NCBI RefSeq assembly: GCF_900108505.1
Contig: NZ_FNWU01000012.1
Coordinates: 1 to 46,391 of the forward strand
Direction: 5' to 3'
Length of the DNA: 46,391 nucleotides
Origin: Halopenitus malekzadehii
GTDB taxonomy: Archaea; Halobacteriota; Halobacteria; Halobacteriales; Haloferacaceae
A program made the translations under genes and the position numbers. This document shows, in pieces, positions 1 to 7,284 of the stretch (its first letter is position 1; each line of letters begins with the position of its first letter). The notes below the pieces were generated by a model. The model was given only the letters and a program-made list of their open reading frames with translations. It had not been told where the DNA came from and did no database searches.

Positions 1-20
1 CTTACATTCGGACCGGTACC
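1..20. repeat. Terminal direct repeat (left copy)
   Basis: The first 20 bases are identical to bases 46372-46391. Merging the copies keeps the tape measure reading frame open, because the offset of 46,371 is divisible by three. I read this as the overlap of a circular or terminally redundant assembly rather than a biological repeat. It lies inside a 135-bp tandem repeat, so the join is the least certain part of the sequence. Confidence 0.85.
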
Positions 21-2243
21 GGTTATCAACTCGTGCGCACCCATCAAGGGGCCTACCAGTGGGACCAAGTACTTCCACCGACCCAACGAGTTCAGACCTG
101 CAACTATTTCCCCTGGGAGCTCCGTCGCTGCCGACTTTATCTGAGGGGCGACCCCCCGAATCTTCCCGGGGAGCTTCAACAGCGCTGCGACTGGGGCGAG
201 GAACGCCATCCCGCCAAGTGTCACGGTTATGCGACCTAGCTCATAGAGGATACCAAGGAGCTGTTTTGTAATCGCCCACGCTTGGCCGGCCTTCGCTCCG
301 AACCAGCCAAGCACGGCCCCGGCCTGCTCACCGGCCCCCATAAAGTCGGTTTTGAGGATGCCGGCGAGCGCGATTGCGCCGGCGGTTAAGCCGATGATGG
401 CGAGACCAACTGGCCCGAGCGTCGCCCACAACGTCGACATCGCACCGGCAGCCAGGAGCGTCGCCGTGGTCATCACCCCCTTCGCGGTCGCGTCCGCGAT
501 CGCAGCCGTGGCTGACGAGTACAGTCCCGTGATCGACGTCCACATCGCAGCCGTCTTCGCCTGCGTCGCGGTGACCAACTGACCCGTCGACGCCGTCATC
601 AACCACGTCGCCTTCGAGGCCGCCGTCGTCGCGACTGCGTGGGCCTTCAAAGCCGCAGTCCCGGCAACCGTCTGGCTAGCGTGACCCTGCTGGGCAAGCG
701 TGGCGAGCTTGAGCTGTACAACGTGGGCGCCGAGAACAGCGGTTGAGACTCCTGTCGCAGCCGTTAGCGCGATCAGTCCCGTTCCCAAAGCTCGGGCAGC
801 AGTCTCGTTTTGTGCTAAGGGCGTGGTGATACTTCGAAGCCCACCGACAAGTGCCGATGTCGCTGGCTTCGTTCCCTGGTACATCTCGTACCCGAGAACC
901 TGTAGATCTGACCGAAGTTGAGTAATCTGCCCGCTGAGCGTCTCGGTCTGTTTCTGTGCCAACTGTTCTGCAGTGACGACGCCGCCGATTCCCTGCGCCA
1001 GCTCCTTGGCAGACTTGTTAGTCTGCGTGATGTCCTGAGCCAGCAGTTCCGCAGCATCGCCGGTCAGTCCGAGTCCGACCTGTAAACGCGAGACGATCTG
1101 CTCGGTTGATTCTCCCTGTTCATCGAGCTCTTGCAGGTTGCTGATGAGTTGCGTTGTCGTCGTCTCCCCCGAGACATCCATCCCGAGTGCTTCCGATGTT
1201 GCTTCCAACTCGGAGCCGTCCATCTCGGAGAGATCGCCGATCGCACCTTGGATCTCCGCGCGAAGGTTCGAGTTAATTTTTCGAGACAACTCGTCCGTTT
1301 GATTGATAAGAGGCAGGAGAGCGCGGGCACCCTCAGCGCCGGCGAGCTGCTGGGCGATCCGGATCTTTTCTGCCTGCGAATCAACGCCCTCCATCCGATC
1401 GGACAACGTCGACATTATTGTGGGGAGATTGCGGAGATCTCCTTCGGCGGTAGTGAACTTCTCCATCGAAAGGCCGAGTTCGTCGAGAGCTTTCGATGCT
1501 TCACCGCTACCGCTCGTGAGCCGTCGAAGGACGGCGTTCAGCGACGTCCCAGCTTTCGATCCAGCGAGGCCAGAAGACGCAAGCAGCCCTAGAGATCCCA
1601 CAGTCTCAGCGACCGATAGCCCCGCAGCATTCGCAGTAGCCTGAACGTTGGATAGGCCTTGCGCCAGAGACTGTATGTCGGTCGCACTAGAGGCGAACGT
1701 TGAGCCAAGAGCACCGACAACAGCACGTGATTGTTCAGCCTCGAGTTGGAAAGCGTTGAGCGATCGGGCAACCGTCTGAGCTGCCTGGCCCGCCTGCATA
1801 TTCGCGGCGACTGCCAACTGGCTCGTTTCGGACAGGGCAGCCATCGACTCGGATGCAGACAGACCGGCGAAGCTCAGTTGCTTGGCTGCTTCAGTCGACT
1901 GTGCCAAGGTGACTGGAAGTTGAGTTGAAACACCTTTCGCAGCCTCTCGGATCTGCTCCATCTGCGCAGCTGTCGCTCCGGACGTCGTTTCGATCGTCTG
2001 GAATTGCTTGTCCAGACGGCCAAACCGATTCGTGAGCAACGCGATGGACCCTCCGAGAGCAGTCGTTGCTGCACCAGTGGCGGCGAAAGCCGTTGAAACA
2101 CTGTCTAACTGCTGTTCGGTCTCTTCCAACGAGTCACGGGCACGGTCCCCACTCTTTTCTACTTCTGATAGCTTACCGCTGGCTCGGTCCTTTGCAGTAA
2201 ATATTGTTGCGACCGTTCGATGACCGCCACTTCCGCCTAGCAT
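1..2243 (-). CDS. Tail tape measure protein, N-terminal part (continues at 46391-45600)
   Basis: This minus-strand frame is open from ATG at 2243 to base 1 and continues through the circular junction to a stop at 45600, giving about 1,004 residues. The N-terminal ~400 residues are Ala/Gln/Ser-rich and helical, with the character of the TP901-type tape measure domain (for example QLSFAGLSASESMAALSETS). A hydrophobic Ala/Thr/Leu-rich stretch follows at roughly residues 480-650, typical of membrane-insertion segments. The protein sets tail length, occupies the tail tube lumen and is released into the host during infection. It follows the frameshifted tail chaperone, the standard order in long-tailed phages. 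The last ~170 bases here form one copy of the 45-residue repeat containing WKYLVPLVGPLMGAHELITG. Confidence 0.9.
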   Translation of the reverse strand, partial: MLGGSGGHRTVATIFTAKDRASGKLSEVEKSGDRARDSLEETEQQLDSVSTAFAATGAATTALGGSIALLTNRFGRLDKQFQTIETTSGATAAQMEQIREAAKGVSTQLPVTLAQSTEAAKQLSFAGLSASESMAALSETSQLAVAANMQAGQAAQTVARSLNAFQLEAEQSRAVVGALGSTFASSATDIQSLAQGLSNVQATANAAGLSVAETVGSLGLLASSGLAGSKAGTSLNAVLRRLTSGSGEASKALDELGLSMEKFTTAEGDLRNLPTIMSTLSDRMEGVDSQAEKIRIAQQLAGAEGARALLPLINQTDELSRKINSNLRAEIQGAIGDLSEMDGSELEATSEALGMDVSGETTTTQLISNLQELDEQGESTEQIVSRLQVGLGLTGDAAELLAQDITQTNKSAKELAQGIGGVVTAEQLAQKQTETLSGQITQLRSDLQVLGYEMYQGTKPATSALVGGLRSITTPLAQNETAARALGTGLIALTAATGVSTAVLGAHVVQLKLATLAQQGHASQTVAGTAALKAHAVATTAASKATWLMTASTGQLVTATQAKTAAMWTSITGLYSSATAAIADATAKGVMTTATLLAAGAMSTLWATLGPVGLAIIGLTAGAIALAGILKTDFMGAGEQAGAVLGWFGAKAGQAWAITKQLLGILYELGRITVTLGGMAFLAPVAALLKLPGKIRGVAPQIKSAATELPGEIVAGLNSLGRWKYLVPLVGPLMGAHELITGTGPNV

Positions 2244-2289
2244 TATTCTTGTCGGTGTTTTTATTTCTAATTGTGGTCAACTGCGAACT

Positions 2290-2463
2290 ATGCCACAGAA
2301 TCAGCGGTACGAGTACAAGTCGATAGAAGTGAGAGCGCTGGCCTTTGGTGACGAAGGCGAAGAAAAGATCAACCGAGTCGCATCAGAAGGCTGGCAACTG
2401 AAGGAAACGGTAGAGGTTGGTGGTGGGACTACGCATTACATCTTCGAACGGCCTGTCGAGTAG
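2290..2463 (+). CDS. DUF4177-like small protein, antisense-oriented insert in the tail operon
   Basis: This 57-residue frame begins MPQNQRYEYKSIEV and contains EEKINRVASEGWQLKETVEV, ending in HYIFERPVE. The YEYK start, the EGWQL motif and the closing aromatic strand match the pattern of DUF4177 proteins, a small fold of unknown role. It is on the plus strand although every flanking gene is on the minus strand. It fills the gap between the tail chaperone frameshift product and the tape measure start. A T-rich stretch just upstream (around 2257-2272) could hold its promoter. Its orientation and place suggest an independently transcribed moron gene. Family assignment is by eye. Confidence 0.65.
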   Translation: MPQNQRYEYKSIEVRALAFGDEGEEKINRVASEGWQLKETVEVGGGTTHYIFERPVE

Positions 2464-2470
2464 CGTCTGC

Positions 2471-3042
2471 CTACAGCTGATCAGGTGATGGTGGATTTTT
2501 TGGGGCACCCTGCATCTGATCGATGAGGTTCTCCATATCCATATCGAGGCTGTTAGCCTCACCATCCTCCTCGTTGATCGTCGCCAGACACTCAGCGTAG
2601 AACAGCTTCTTCTCCCACGGCCAGGCGTCGACGTCCTCTATTGGGAGTTGCCACTCTCTGGCGATCCGGATAGTAACTCTTCCAGTTGGGCTTCGAGCCC
2701 ACCGTCGGAAAAACCCATCACGCGGTCGATCCCGACCACCTCACCGACTTTGTCAGCCAGCATAATTCGATCAGCAACCCGTAGGCCTCGCCATCGCTCC
2801 ATCGTGATCTCGGGAGCGATGACAGCCTTGTTGACGAACTCGAACAGTTCTTCCTCACGGCTCGTGTCGTCAGGCGACGGCGACACGAACTTCATTATCA
2901 CGTCCGGGTCGGGATCTTGGACACGGAAGGTCCTCTCCGTTCCGTCCATAAATTCGTGAGTGATGTCCGTCTGCGGATCACCACCGATGTCCTCCCAGTC
3001 CTGATCTTCCAGCTCTTGAAGAGTGAGTTCTTCGTCAGACAT
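2471..3042 (-). CDS. Tail assembly chaperone, -1 frameshift fusion product
   Basis: The upstream frame (ATG at 3042) is read for 111 residues to the slippery site at 2716-2710. Ribosomes slipping -1 then enter a frame that is open to TAG at 2471, adding 79 residues for a 190-residue product. The extension reads FFRRWARSPTGRVTIRIARE and then a WQLPIEDVDAWPWEKKLFYA segment, a composition and aromatic pattern seen in downstream chaperone domains such as lambda gpT or P2 gpE'. In long-tailed phages the short and long forms coat the tape measure protein before tube assembly. The extension has no plausible start of its own, so translation by frameshift explains it best. Confidence 0.8.
2638..3042 (-). 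CDS. Tail assembly chaperone, short form (gpG/gpE-like)
   Basis: This 134-residue acidic protein begins MSDEELTLQELEDQDWEDIG and stops at 2638 in the unshifted frame. It lies between the tail tube gene and the tape measure gene, where the G/GT or E/E' chaperone pair is found in nearly all long-tailed phages. The middle section is helical (EEELFEFVNKAVIAPEITME). The heptamer GGGTTTT falls in frame as G GGT TTT at codons 109-111. Without the frameshift the gene would be an unremarkable hypothetical; the site makes the chaperone assignment strong. The start follows the tube gene stop by 3 bp. Confidence 0.8.
   Translation of the reverse strand: MSDEELTLQELEDQDWEDIGGDPQTDITHEFMDGTERTFRVQDPDPDVIMKFVSPSPDDTSREEELFEFVNKAVIAPEITMERWRGLRVADRIMLADKVGEVVGIDRVMGFSDGGLEAQLEELLSGSPESGNSQ
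2710..2716 (-). promoter_or_regulatory. -1 ribosomal frameshift slippery heptamer GGGTTTT
   Basis: On the minus strand the bases read G GGT TTT relative to the frame set by ATG 3042, a perfect X XXY YYZ heptamer. A fifth T follows. Re-pairing as GGG TTT places the ribosome in the frame that encodes the 79-residue chaperone extension. No other explanation for the open downstream frame was found. Confidence 0.8.
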
Positions 3043-3045
3043 TGG

Positions 3046-3444
3046 TTAGTCCTGGATGTCGTCGGCGATGAACGTGTACGTCCGGTTCGGCGGCGACTCA
3101 GGGTCGTCGTCGAAGGAGTTGGCGAACGACTTGTCGGTGAAGACCCCTCCCGTGTAGACCTCGTTCTGCCGGACGTCGTCCGAGGGGAACCGCACCGTGA
3201 TCGGGACCTGCTGCCCGCTCTTCACGAGCTGGTTGAGCGACTGGATCGTCGGCGACGTCGGCGACACCTCCAGCTCGCCCTCGAGCTCTGGGTCTGTGTT
3301 GTTGAGCAGGACGTTCTCGTCGTCGCCAACGGTCTCGTCGTAGCTCCGGGAGTAGCTCTCCTCCGGCGGATCGAAGTTTTTGAGCTGTGCAACTCGCTCG
3401 CCGTTGACGAGGATCGTAACCTCGTCTTTGCTGTATTGTGCCAT
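3046..3444 (-). CDS. Tail tube protein
   Basis: A 132-residue protein starting MAQYSKDEVTILVNGERVAQ, rich in beta strands, with a polar central loop and a C-terminal strand pair (RTYTFIADD). Its length, beta-rich character and position directly after the sheath gene fit the inner tube of a contractile tail. The motif GELEVSPTSPTIQSLNQLVK resembles tube proteins in which each subunit packs against ring neighbours. It lies 9 bp after the sheath stop and 3 bp before the chaperone start. The assignment rests on gene order and fold character, not recognised family residues. Confidence 0.7.
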   Translation of the reverse strand: MAQYSKDEVTILVNGERVAQLKNFDPPEESYSRSYDETVGDDENVLLNNTDPELEGELEVSPTSPTIQSLNQLVKSGQQVPITVRFPSDDVRQNEVYTGGVFTDKSFANSFDDDPESPPNRTYTFIADDIQD

Positions 3445-3453
3445 GGGTTATCC

Positions 3454-4749
3454 TCAGACAGTGACGGTCAGGTCGACGGTGAACGTCTGCGCGCTGCCGC
3501 TGAGCCGGTACTCGAGTTCGATGCCGGTCCACCGCTTGTTCGCGCGGTCGTCCTCGGGCAAGTCCTCCGGCTCGGGGACGTAGATGTCCGTCTCCGCGAA
3601 CGGGTCATCGGGCCCACCGGTGTACTGGACAAGCGTGTCGACGATCGTGGACTCGATCATCGACTGACCGTCGCCGGTGAACGGGATCTTGTCCCGGTTC
3701 AGTGCGAGGGACGTGAGACTGTTCTCGATGAGCGACGTCGCGAAGTACTCCGTCATCTGAACGTCGAACCACTGGTAATCGCTGGCCGCACCAGCGGTCG
3801 AGACGGAGCGCCAGAGGACGTTCACGCCACTGACGGAGACGACGACGTTCACGGGTCCGTTCCCGTCGGCGTCGCCGCCGACGAAGGTCCCGGTGTCGCC
3901 CGGGTCGCCGATCAGGCGGCCGGGGATGGAGTCGATAGCGTACGGGTACCCCTCGCCATCGAAGTACGGGTCGAGCCACGGGTCGTTGACGGCCATCTGG
4001 CCGAGCTTGTACGCCCCGATGTCGGCGCTCGTCTTCGCGGTGACGCCCAGGACGTGGCCGCCGGGGACGTAGCCGGCGATCTCGTGGGCGGCCGTCATCG
4101 CCGTCTCGTCGTCAGCGTAGGAACTCGGGTCCTCGATCGGGAGCGGCACGCCGACCTGGGCGGCCGACGCCCAGCTGACGAACTCGTCGTAGTCGCCGAT
4201 GTGTTCTCGACCGGCCCGAGTGTCAGCGAGATGAGCTCGGTTGATGCCTTTGTACTCAAGCTCCTCGAGCGTGCTCCAGTCGACGTAGGAGTACGTGAGC
4301 GTGGCCGTGGTGCCATCGTCGGTGGTCACCTCGCCGGTGGCCGTGTTAATCGCCACCTCGCCGTTGTCGGGTTGTGCGGGTGGTTCCTCTGTGGAGTAGA
4401 CGACATCCCGGTTGGACGCGGTGACCCCGGCCTCGCCGTGGACGGGAGTGTTCGCGACGGTCGTCCCGTCGTCAACATCTTCGTCAACGACCTCGGTCTG
4501 TTCGAGGACCTGGACGTACCAGGAACTCGCACCCATCTCGGCGAGGGCCTGCGACGCCACGTGGACGTCGCTGCCGTCGCCGTAGTCGTTTGCTACTTCG
4601 GATGCGCTCTGGTACTGGTTGACCTCATCGAACGCCGCGTCGGGCGGCGCAGCGGTCGCCGTCCCGATGACGGCGACGTCGGTGAAGGTCTCCTGTGGGA
4701 GCGCTCCGGTCTGTGCCGAAACGTCGATCGTGACTGGTGAAACTGTCAT
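3454..4749 (-). CDS. Contractile tail sheath protein
   Basis: A 431-residue protein beginning MTVSPVTIDVSAQTGALPQE. The N-terminal segment DVAVIGTATAAPPDAAFDEV matches the usual start of sheath proteins (a strand, then 'VIGTA'), and a later segment GASSWYVQVLEQTEV is also sheath-like. The C-terminal half (FATSLIENSLTSLALNRDKI, then a Tyr/Thr-rich end) carries the conserved sheath core. Sheath subunits stack around the tube and contract to drive it through the envelope. This gene identifies the virus as myovirus-type. A long open frame on the opposite strand is a codon-bias shadow. Confidence 0.85.
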   Translation of the reverse strand: MTVSPVTIDVSAQTGALPQETFTDVAVIGTATAAPPDAAFDEVNQYQSASEVANDYGDGSDVHVASQALAEMGASSWYVQVLEQTEVVDEDVDDGTTVANTPVHGEAGVTASNRDVVYSTEEPPAQPDNGEVAINTATGEVTTDDGTTATLTYSYVDWSTLEELEYKGINRAHLADTRAGREHIGDYDEFVSWASAAQVGVPLPIEDPSSYADDETAMTAAHEIAGYVPGGHVLGVTAKTSADIGAYKLGQMAVNDPWLDPYFDGEGYPYAIDSIPGRLIGDPGDTGTFVGGDADGNGPVNVVVSVSGVNVLWRSVSTAGAASDYQWFDVQMTEYFATSLIENSLTSLALNRDKIPFTGDGQSMIESTIVDTLVQYTGGPDDPFAETDIYVPEPEDLPEDDRANKRWTGIELEYRLSGSAQTFTVDLTVTV

Positions 4750-4767
4750 CTGTTGATGTCTAACTTC

Positions 4768-5340
4768 TTAGTTGTCTGTCTGGTCAGCTGCGTACTCGGC
4801 GCTCTCGGTCGTGTCGAACTCCTCGGTGTACCTCTCGGCGTGATGGAACTGGACGCTCCACTCGATGCGGTAGGTATCATCGACTCGTCCCGGAGACGGG
4901 TTCGACGCGATCTCGACACGCATCGGGCGCTCGCCATTCGGACCCTCACTATTCAGATCGATACCGTCATCGAGAAATCGCCACAGTCTCCGGACGAGTT
5001 GCTTGCACCGAGTCTGCGGTGGGACTCCGTCAGTCCCCCGAACTGCTTTGACGGCGACAGTGATCGAGAGCTCGTCGGCGACCTCCGATGTCCGGATTTC
5101 CGCGCCGCCCGGTTCGTCGATCGGGTTGTCGATCCGGTGGACGTCGTCGACGGGCTGGCGCTGGGTCTGTGGCTGGTTCTGCGCGTCCCATTCGAGGATG
5201 ACGATGGGGTAGTCTTGCGTTGCGTTACCTCCACCCCAGAAGACAGTCAGCTCGTAGGTGTGCTGGTTCGCGTCGTAGGAGACGTCGACCGACTCCGGGA
5301 GCACCGCCTCGAAGCGGTCTTCTTCAGCTGTGGTAAGCAC
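4768..5340 (-). CDS. Tail terminator-like protein
   Basis: A 190-residue protein preceding the sheath gene, where tail terminators or tail-completion proteins lie. I chose GTG at 5340 (VLTTAEEDRFEAV), 4 bp after the upstream stop; an ATG at 5376 would add 12 unconvincing residues and overlap the previous gene by 32 bp. The protein is alpha/beta with a Trp-rich centre (TVFWGGGNATQDYPIVILEW) and a C-terminal strand EWSVQFHHAERY. Terminators cap the tail tube and join it to the head. The role is inferred from gene order. Confidence 0.6.
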   Translation of the reverse strand: MLTTAEEDRFEAVLPESVDVSYDANQHTYELTVFWGGGNATQDYPIVILEWDAQNQPQTQRQPVDDVHRIDNPIDEPGGAEIRTSEVADELSITVAVKAVRGTDGVPPQTRCKQLVRRLWRFLDDGIDLNSEGPNGERPMRVEIASNPSPGRVDDTYRIEWSVQFHHAERYTEEFDTTESAEYAADQTDN

Positions 5341-5344
5341 GTGA

Positions 5345-5791
5345 CTACACCTCGGCGTCGTCGAGGCGGTCGTCAAGCTCGTCCCCGATGATCTCTGCAG
5401 CGCGCTGGTTCGCGTATGCTGCGACCGGGCTGAAGATGGGGCGGCGTGGGATCCCTAGTTCCGGAGCGCCGAACTCGTGGGCGACCGCGTCTTCACGAGA
5501 CGTGCCGATCACGGCGGTCCCCTCTGACGGACGAGCTTCGGAGTTCGAGATGATGTTCGCACGGAAATCTCCGGTGTCGACGAGAGCATCCCGGGTCGTC
5601 GTTCGAACACTCCGCTGACGCATCGTTTCGTACGTGACTGGACGCCACGCGTTCCCCATCGCGTCCTTTCCTTCGCGCATATTTTTCGTGAGCTGCTCGA
5701 GGGAGTCCGCATAGAGCGCGACGATCCCTTCACGAAGCCCGACGTCGAAGGCCCGACGGACTTCGTCGAAGTTGTTCGTGTCTTCGACCAC
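5345..5791 (-). CDS. HK97 gp10-like / virion morphogenesis tail-completion protein
   Basis: A 148-residue protein beginning VVEDTNNFDEVRRAFDVGLR. GTG at 5791 is preferred because a strong Shine-Dalgarno AGGAGGTG lies just upstream (5804-5797) overlapping the previous stop; an ATG at 5875 would add 28 Arg-rich residues in a frame overlapping that gene. DAMGNAWRPVTYETMRQRSV, LVDTGDFRAN, AHEFG and IPRRPIFSPV follow the classic pattern of phage virion morphogenesis/HK97 gp10 proteins ('G..W.pl...T......pL..tG.l...', then 'H..G...iP.RpfL'). These join the connector to the tail. Confidence 0.75.
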   Translation of the reverse strand: MVEDTNNFDEVRRAFDVGLREGIVALYADSLEQLTKNMREGKDAMGNAWRPVTYETMRQRSVRTTTRDALVDTGDFRANIISNSEARPSEGTAVIGTSREDAVAHEFGAPELGIPRRPIFSPVAAYANQRAAEIIGDELDDRLDDAEV

Positions 5792-5792
5792 G

Positions 5793-6074
5793 TCACACCT
5801 CCTGAAGGCGGCCGTTCTCGAGGGCACGCTCAACACGCGTCCGCCGGCGGACAGTCGCCGTCTCCGACGGGCCATCGAACCAGATACCGGCGACGTACCG
5901 CCGATCGCCGGTAGGTGTCACGGTGACGAGCTTGCGTTCGAGCGGCTTCACGACCGTCGTTCGGTCCTTGTGCTCACGCTCGAAGGCGATGAACGCGGCG
6001 AGCCGGTCAGCGCTGAAGCCGGCGACCGCTGCGAGCGTCTGCTCGCGGTTCTTGTCGTCGTAGTTCTCGATCAT
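5793..6074 (-). CDS. Small connector-region protein, unknown
   Basis: A 93-residue protein beginning MIENYDDKNREQTLAAVAGF and ending ENGRLQEV. It has a helical N-terminus and an Arg/Thr-rich beta C-terminus (ETATVRRRTRVERALENG). It overlaps the upstream head-closure gene by 4 bp (ATGA type) and its 3' end supplies the Shine-Dalgarno for the next gene. Position between stopper-like and gp10-like proteins implies a head-tail joining role, but no family is recognised. Confidence 0.6.
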   Translation of the reverse strand: MIENYDDKNREQTLAAVAGFSADRLAAFIAFEREHKDRTTVVKPLERKLVTVTPTGDRRYVAGIWFDGPSETATVRRRTRVERALENGRLQEV

Positions 6075-6439
6075 GGGTCGTACCTCTCACACTCCAGGAC
6101 GTACAGGCCGTGCTGCTGGGAGCGGTCTGCATCAACAACGACGAACGTGTCGCCGTCGTCCGTGATGCGGGTCGCTCCTTCGCCGGCGCTGTCACGATCG
6201 TCGACGTCGTCGATGTCCGAGCGGATGAGGTACACGTGATCAGCCTCGACGTCGTGTCCCCACCAGCTGTACGAGAGCGACGCACCGCTCGGATCGGAGA
6301 TCGTGGTGACTGTCTTTTCGGGGAGCTCTTCCCACTGCTCCCCGCGGGAGTCGGCTTCAGTCATCTCGAAGTTCTGGAGGGTGACATCATGGCCGGCACG
6401 CTTCAGCGCACGGCGTGCGCTCCGCTTCGTGCGGCTCAT
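6071..6439 (-). CDS. Head-closure (stopper)-like protein
   Basis: A 122-residue protein beginning MSRTKRSARRALKRAGHDVT. The pattern of a basic N-terminus, a beta-rich middle (SLSYSWWGHDVEADHVYLIR) and a closing segment with TFVVVDADRS and GLYVLECERYDP resembles small beta-barrel head-closure proteins such as SPP1 gp16 or HK97 gp8-type proteins. It lies between the adaptor-like gene and the tail-completion genes. ATGA overlaps join it to both neighbours. The function is inferred from size and order. Confidence 0.55.
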   Translation of the reverse strand: MSRTKRSARRALKRAGHDVTLQNFEMTEADSRGEQWEELPEKTVTTISDPSGASLSYSWWGHDVEADHVYLIRSDIDDVDDRDSAGEGATRITDDGDTFVVVDADRSQQHGLYVLECERYDP

Positions 6440-6813
6440 AGCGTTACACTCCAGAAGTCGGACTTCTCCGGGCCGAAGGTGTTGCTCTCGTCGAGACGGA
6501 TTACCTGCTGGCCCGGCGCCGTCGCGGCGAGCCCACGCTCATCGAACGCTCCCGAGTAGTCGAACGAAACTGGGCCGATGTCTTCGGAGTCGACCTGTCG
6601 CTCGACGATGAACGTGATAAGGTGCCGGGTGAGGTACTTCTCGATCTTCTCGAGGCGGCGCTCCGAGAGCCCCTTCCCGGTGAGCTGCTCGTCGACTTCC
6701 ATGTTGGCGTCGTCGAGCCACTCCAGGACTTCCTCGTCCGTGAGCTCCGTCTCGAAACCGCCACTGCGGACGTCGTCGACGCTTGTCCGGTACTCGGAGT
6801 CGTCGACAGCCAT
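6436..6813 (-). CDS. Head-tail adaptor (connector)-like protein
   Basis: A 125-residue, mostly helical acidic protein beginning MAVDDSEYRTSVDDVRSGGF. ELTDEEVLEWLDDANMEVDE and RRLEKIEKYLTRHLITFIVE describe the helical bundle typical of gp6/gp15-type adaptors, ending in a strand with a distal Trp (SDFWSVTL). These proteins form a ring under the portal. It follows the capsid and acidic gene and overlaps the stopper-like gene by 4 bp. No sequence search was possible. Confidence 0.6.
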   Translation of the reverse strand: MAVDDSEYRTSVDDVRSGGFETELTDEEVLEWLDDANMEVDEQLTGKGLSERRLEKIEKYLTRHLITFIVERQVDSEDIGPVSFDYSGAFDERGLAATAPGQQVIRLDESNTFGPEKSDFWSVTL

Positions 6814-6816
6814 CCG

Positions 6817-7278
6817 TTAGGCCTCTCGACGGTCGTCGAGTGCGGTCAGAACGCTGTCACGCGGGCCGTTTTCACGTTCCTCTTCGGCGGCTTCGACCGC
6901 GTCCAGCTGGTCGTCAACGGTACCCGACTCGATCGTGTCGACCGCCCAGCGCCAGTCGTCGGAGCTGGCGATCTCCTCGGGCGTCACCTCATTCTCACCG
7001 TCTGCATCGGGCTCAGTGCCACCCTCGTTGGGGGGCTCCGCTTCACCGTCGCCGGCGGAATCGGTGTCGTCCGAGCCGCTATCCTCGTCGATGGTTTCCG
7101 GTTCTACCTCTTCGTCAGCAGTGTCCTCTTCGTCGACGCGCTCCCAGCCGCCGGAACGATGGTCGAGATACTCCTCGACCGCGTCCTCGGGGACGTCGTA
7201 GACGCCCGATCCCTCTGCACGGAACCCACGCTGCCCGTCGAAGTAGGTCCGCTCTCGTGTCCACTTGAGTTCAGGCAT
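6817..7278 (-). CDS. Acidic capsid-adjacent protein, unknown
   Basis: A 153-residue protein beginning MPELKWTRERTYFDGQRGFR. The first ~50 residues form a compact segment ending DAVEEYLDHRSGGWERVDEE; this is followed by a long, highly acidic low-complexity linker and a short C-terminal helical part (AVDTIESGTVDDQLDAVEAA). It sits directly after the major capsid gene. The N-terminal motif resembles small Mu-like head-region proteins, but I cannot name the family. The acidic linker fits adaptation to high salt. Confidence 0.5.
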   Translation of the reverse strand: MPELKWTRERTYFDGQRGFRAEGSGVYDVPEDAVEEYLDHRSGGWERVDEEDTADEEVEPETIDEDSGSDDTDSAGDGEAEPPNEGGTEPDADGENEVTPEEIASSDDWRWAVDTIESGTVDDQLDAVEAAEEERENGPRDSVLTALDDRREA

Positions 7279-7284
7279 AGGTGA

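Noticed and set aside
2917-4740. 607-codon open frame on the plus strand
   Set aside because: It is exactly antisense to the tail sheath gene; high GC at third positions removes stops on the complement. Its Arg/Val-rich composition is typical of such shadows.
5345-5875. ATG start at 5875 for the gp10-like gene
   Set aside because: The added residues are Arg-rich and overlap the preceding gene by 83 bp, whereas GTG 5791 has an AGGAGGTG Shine-Dalgarno at suitable spacing.
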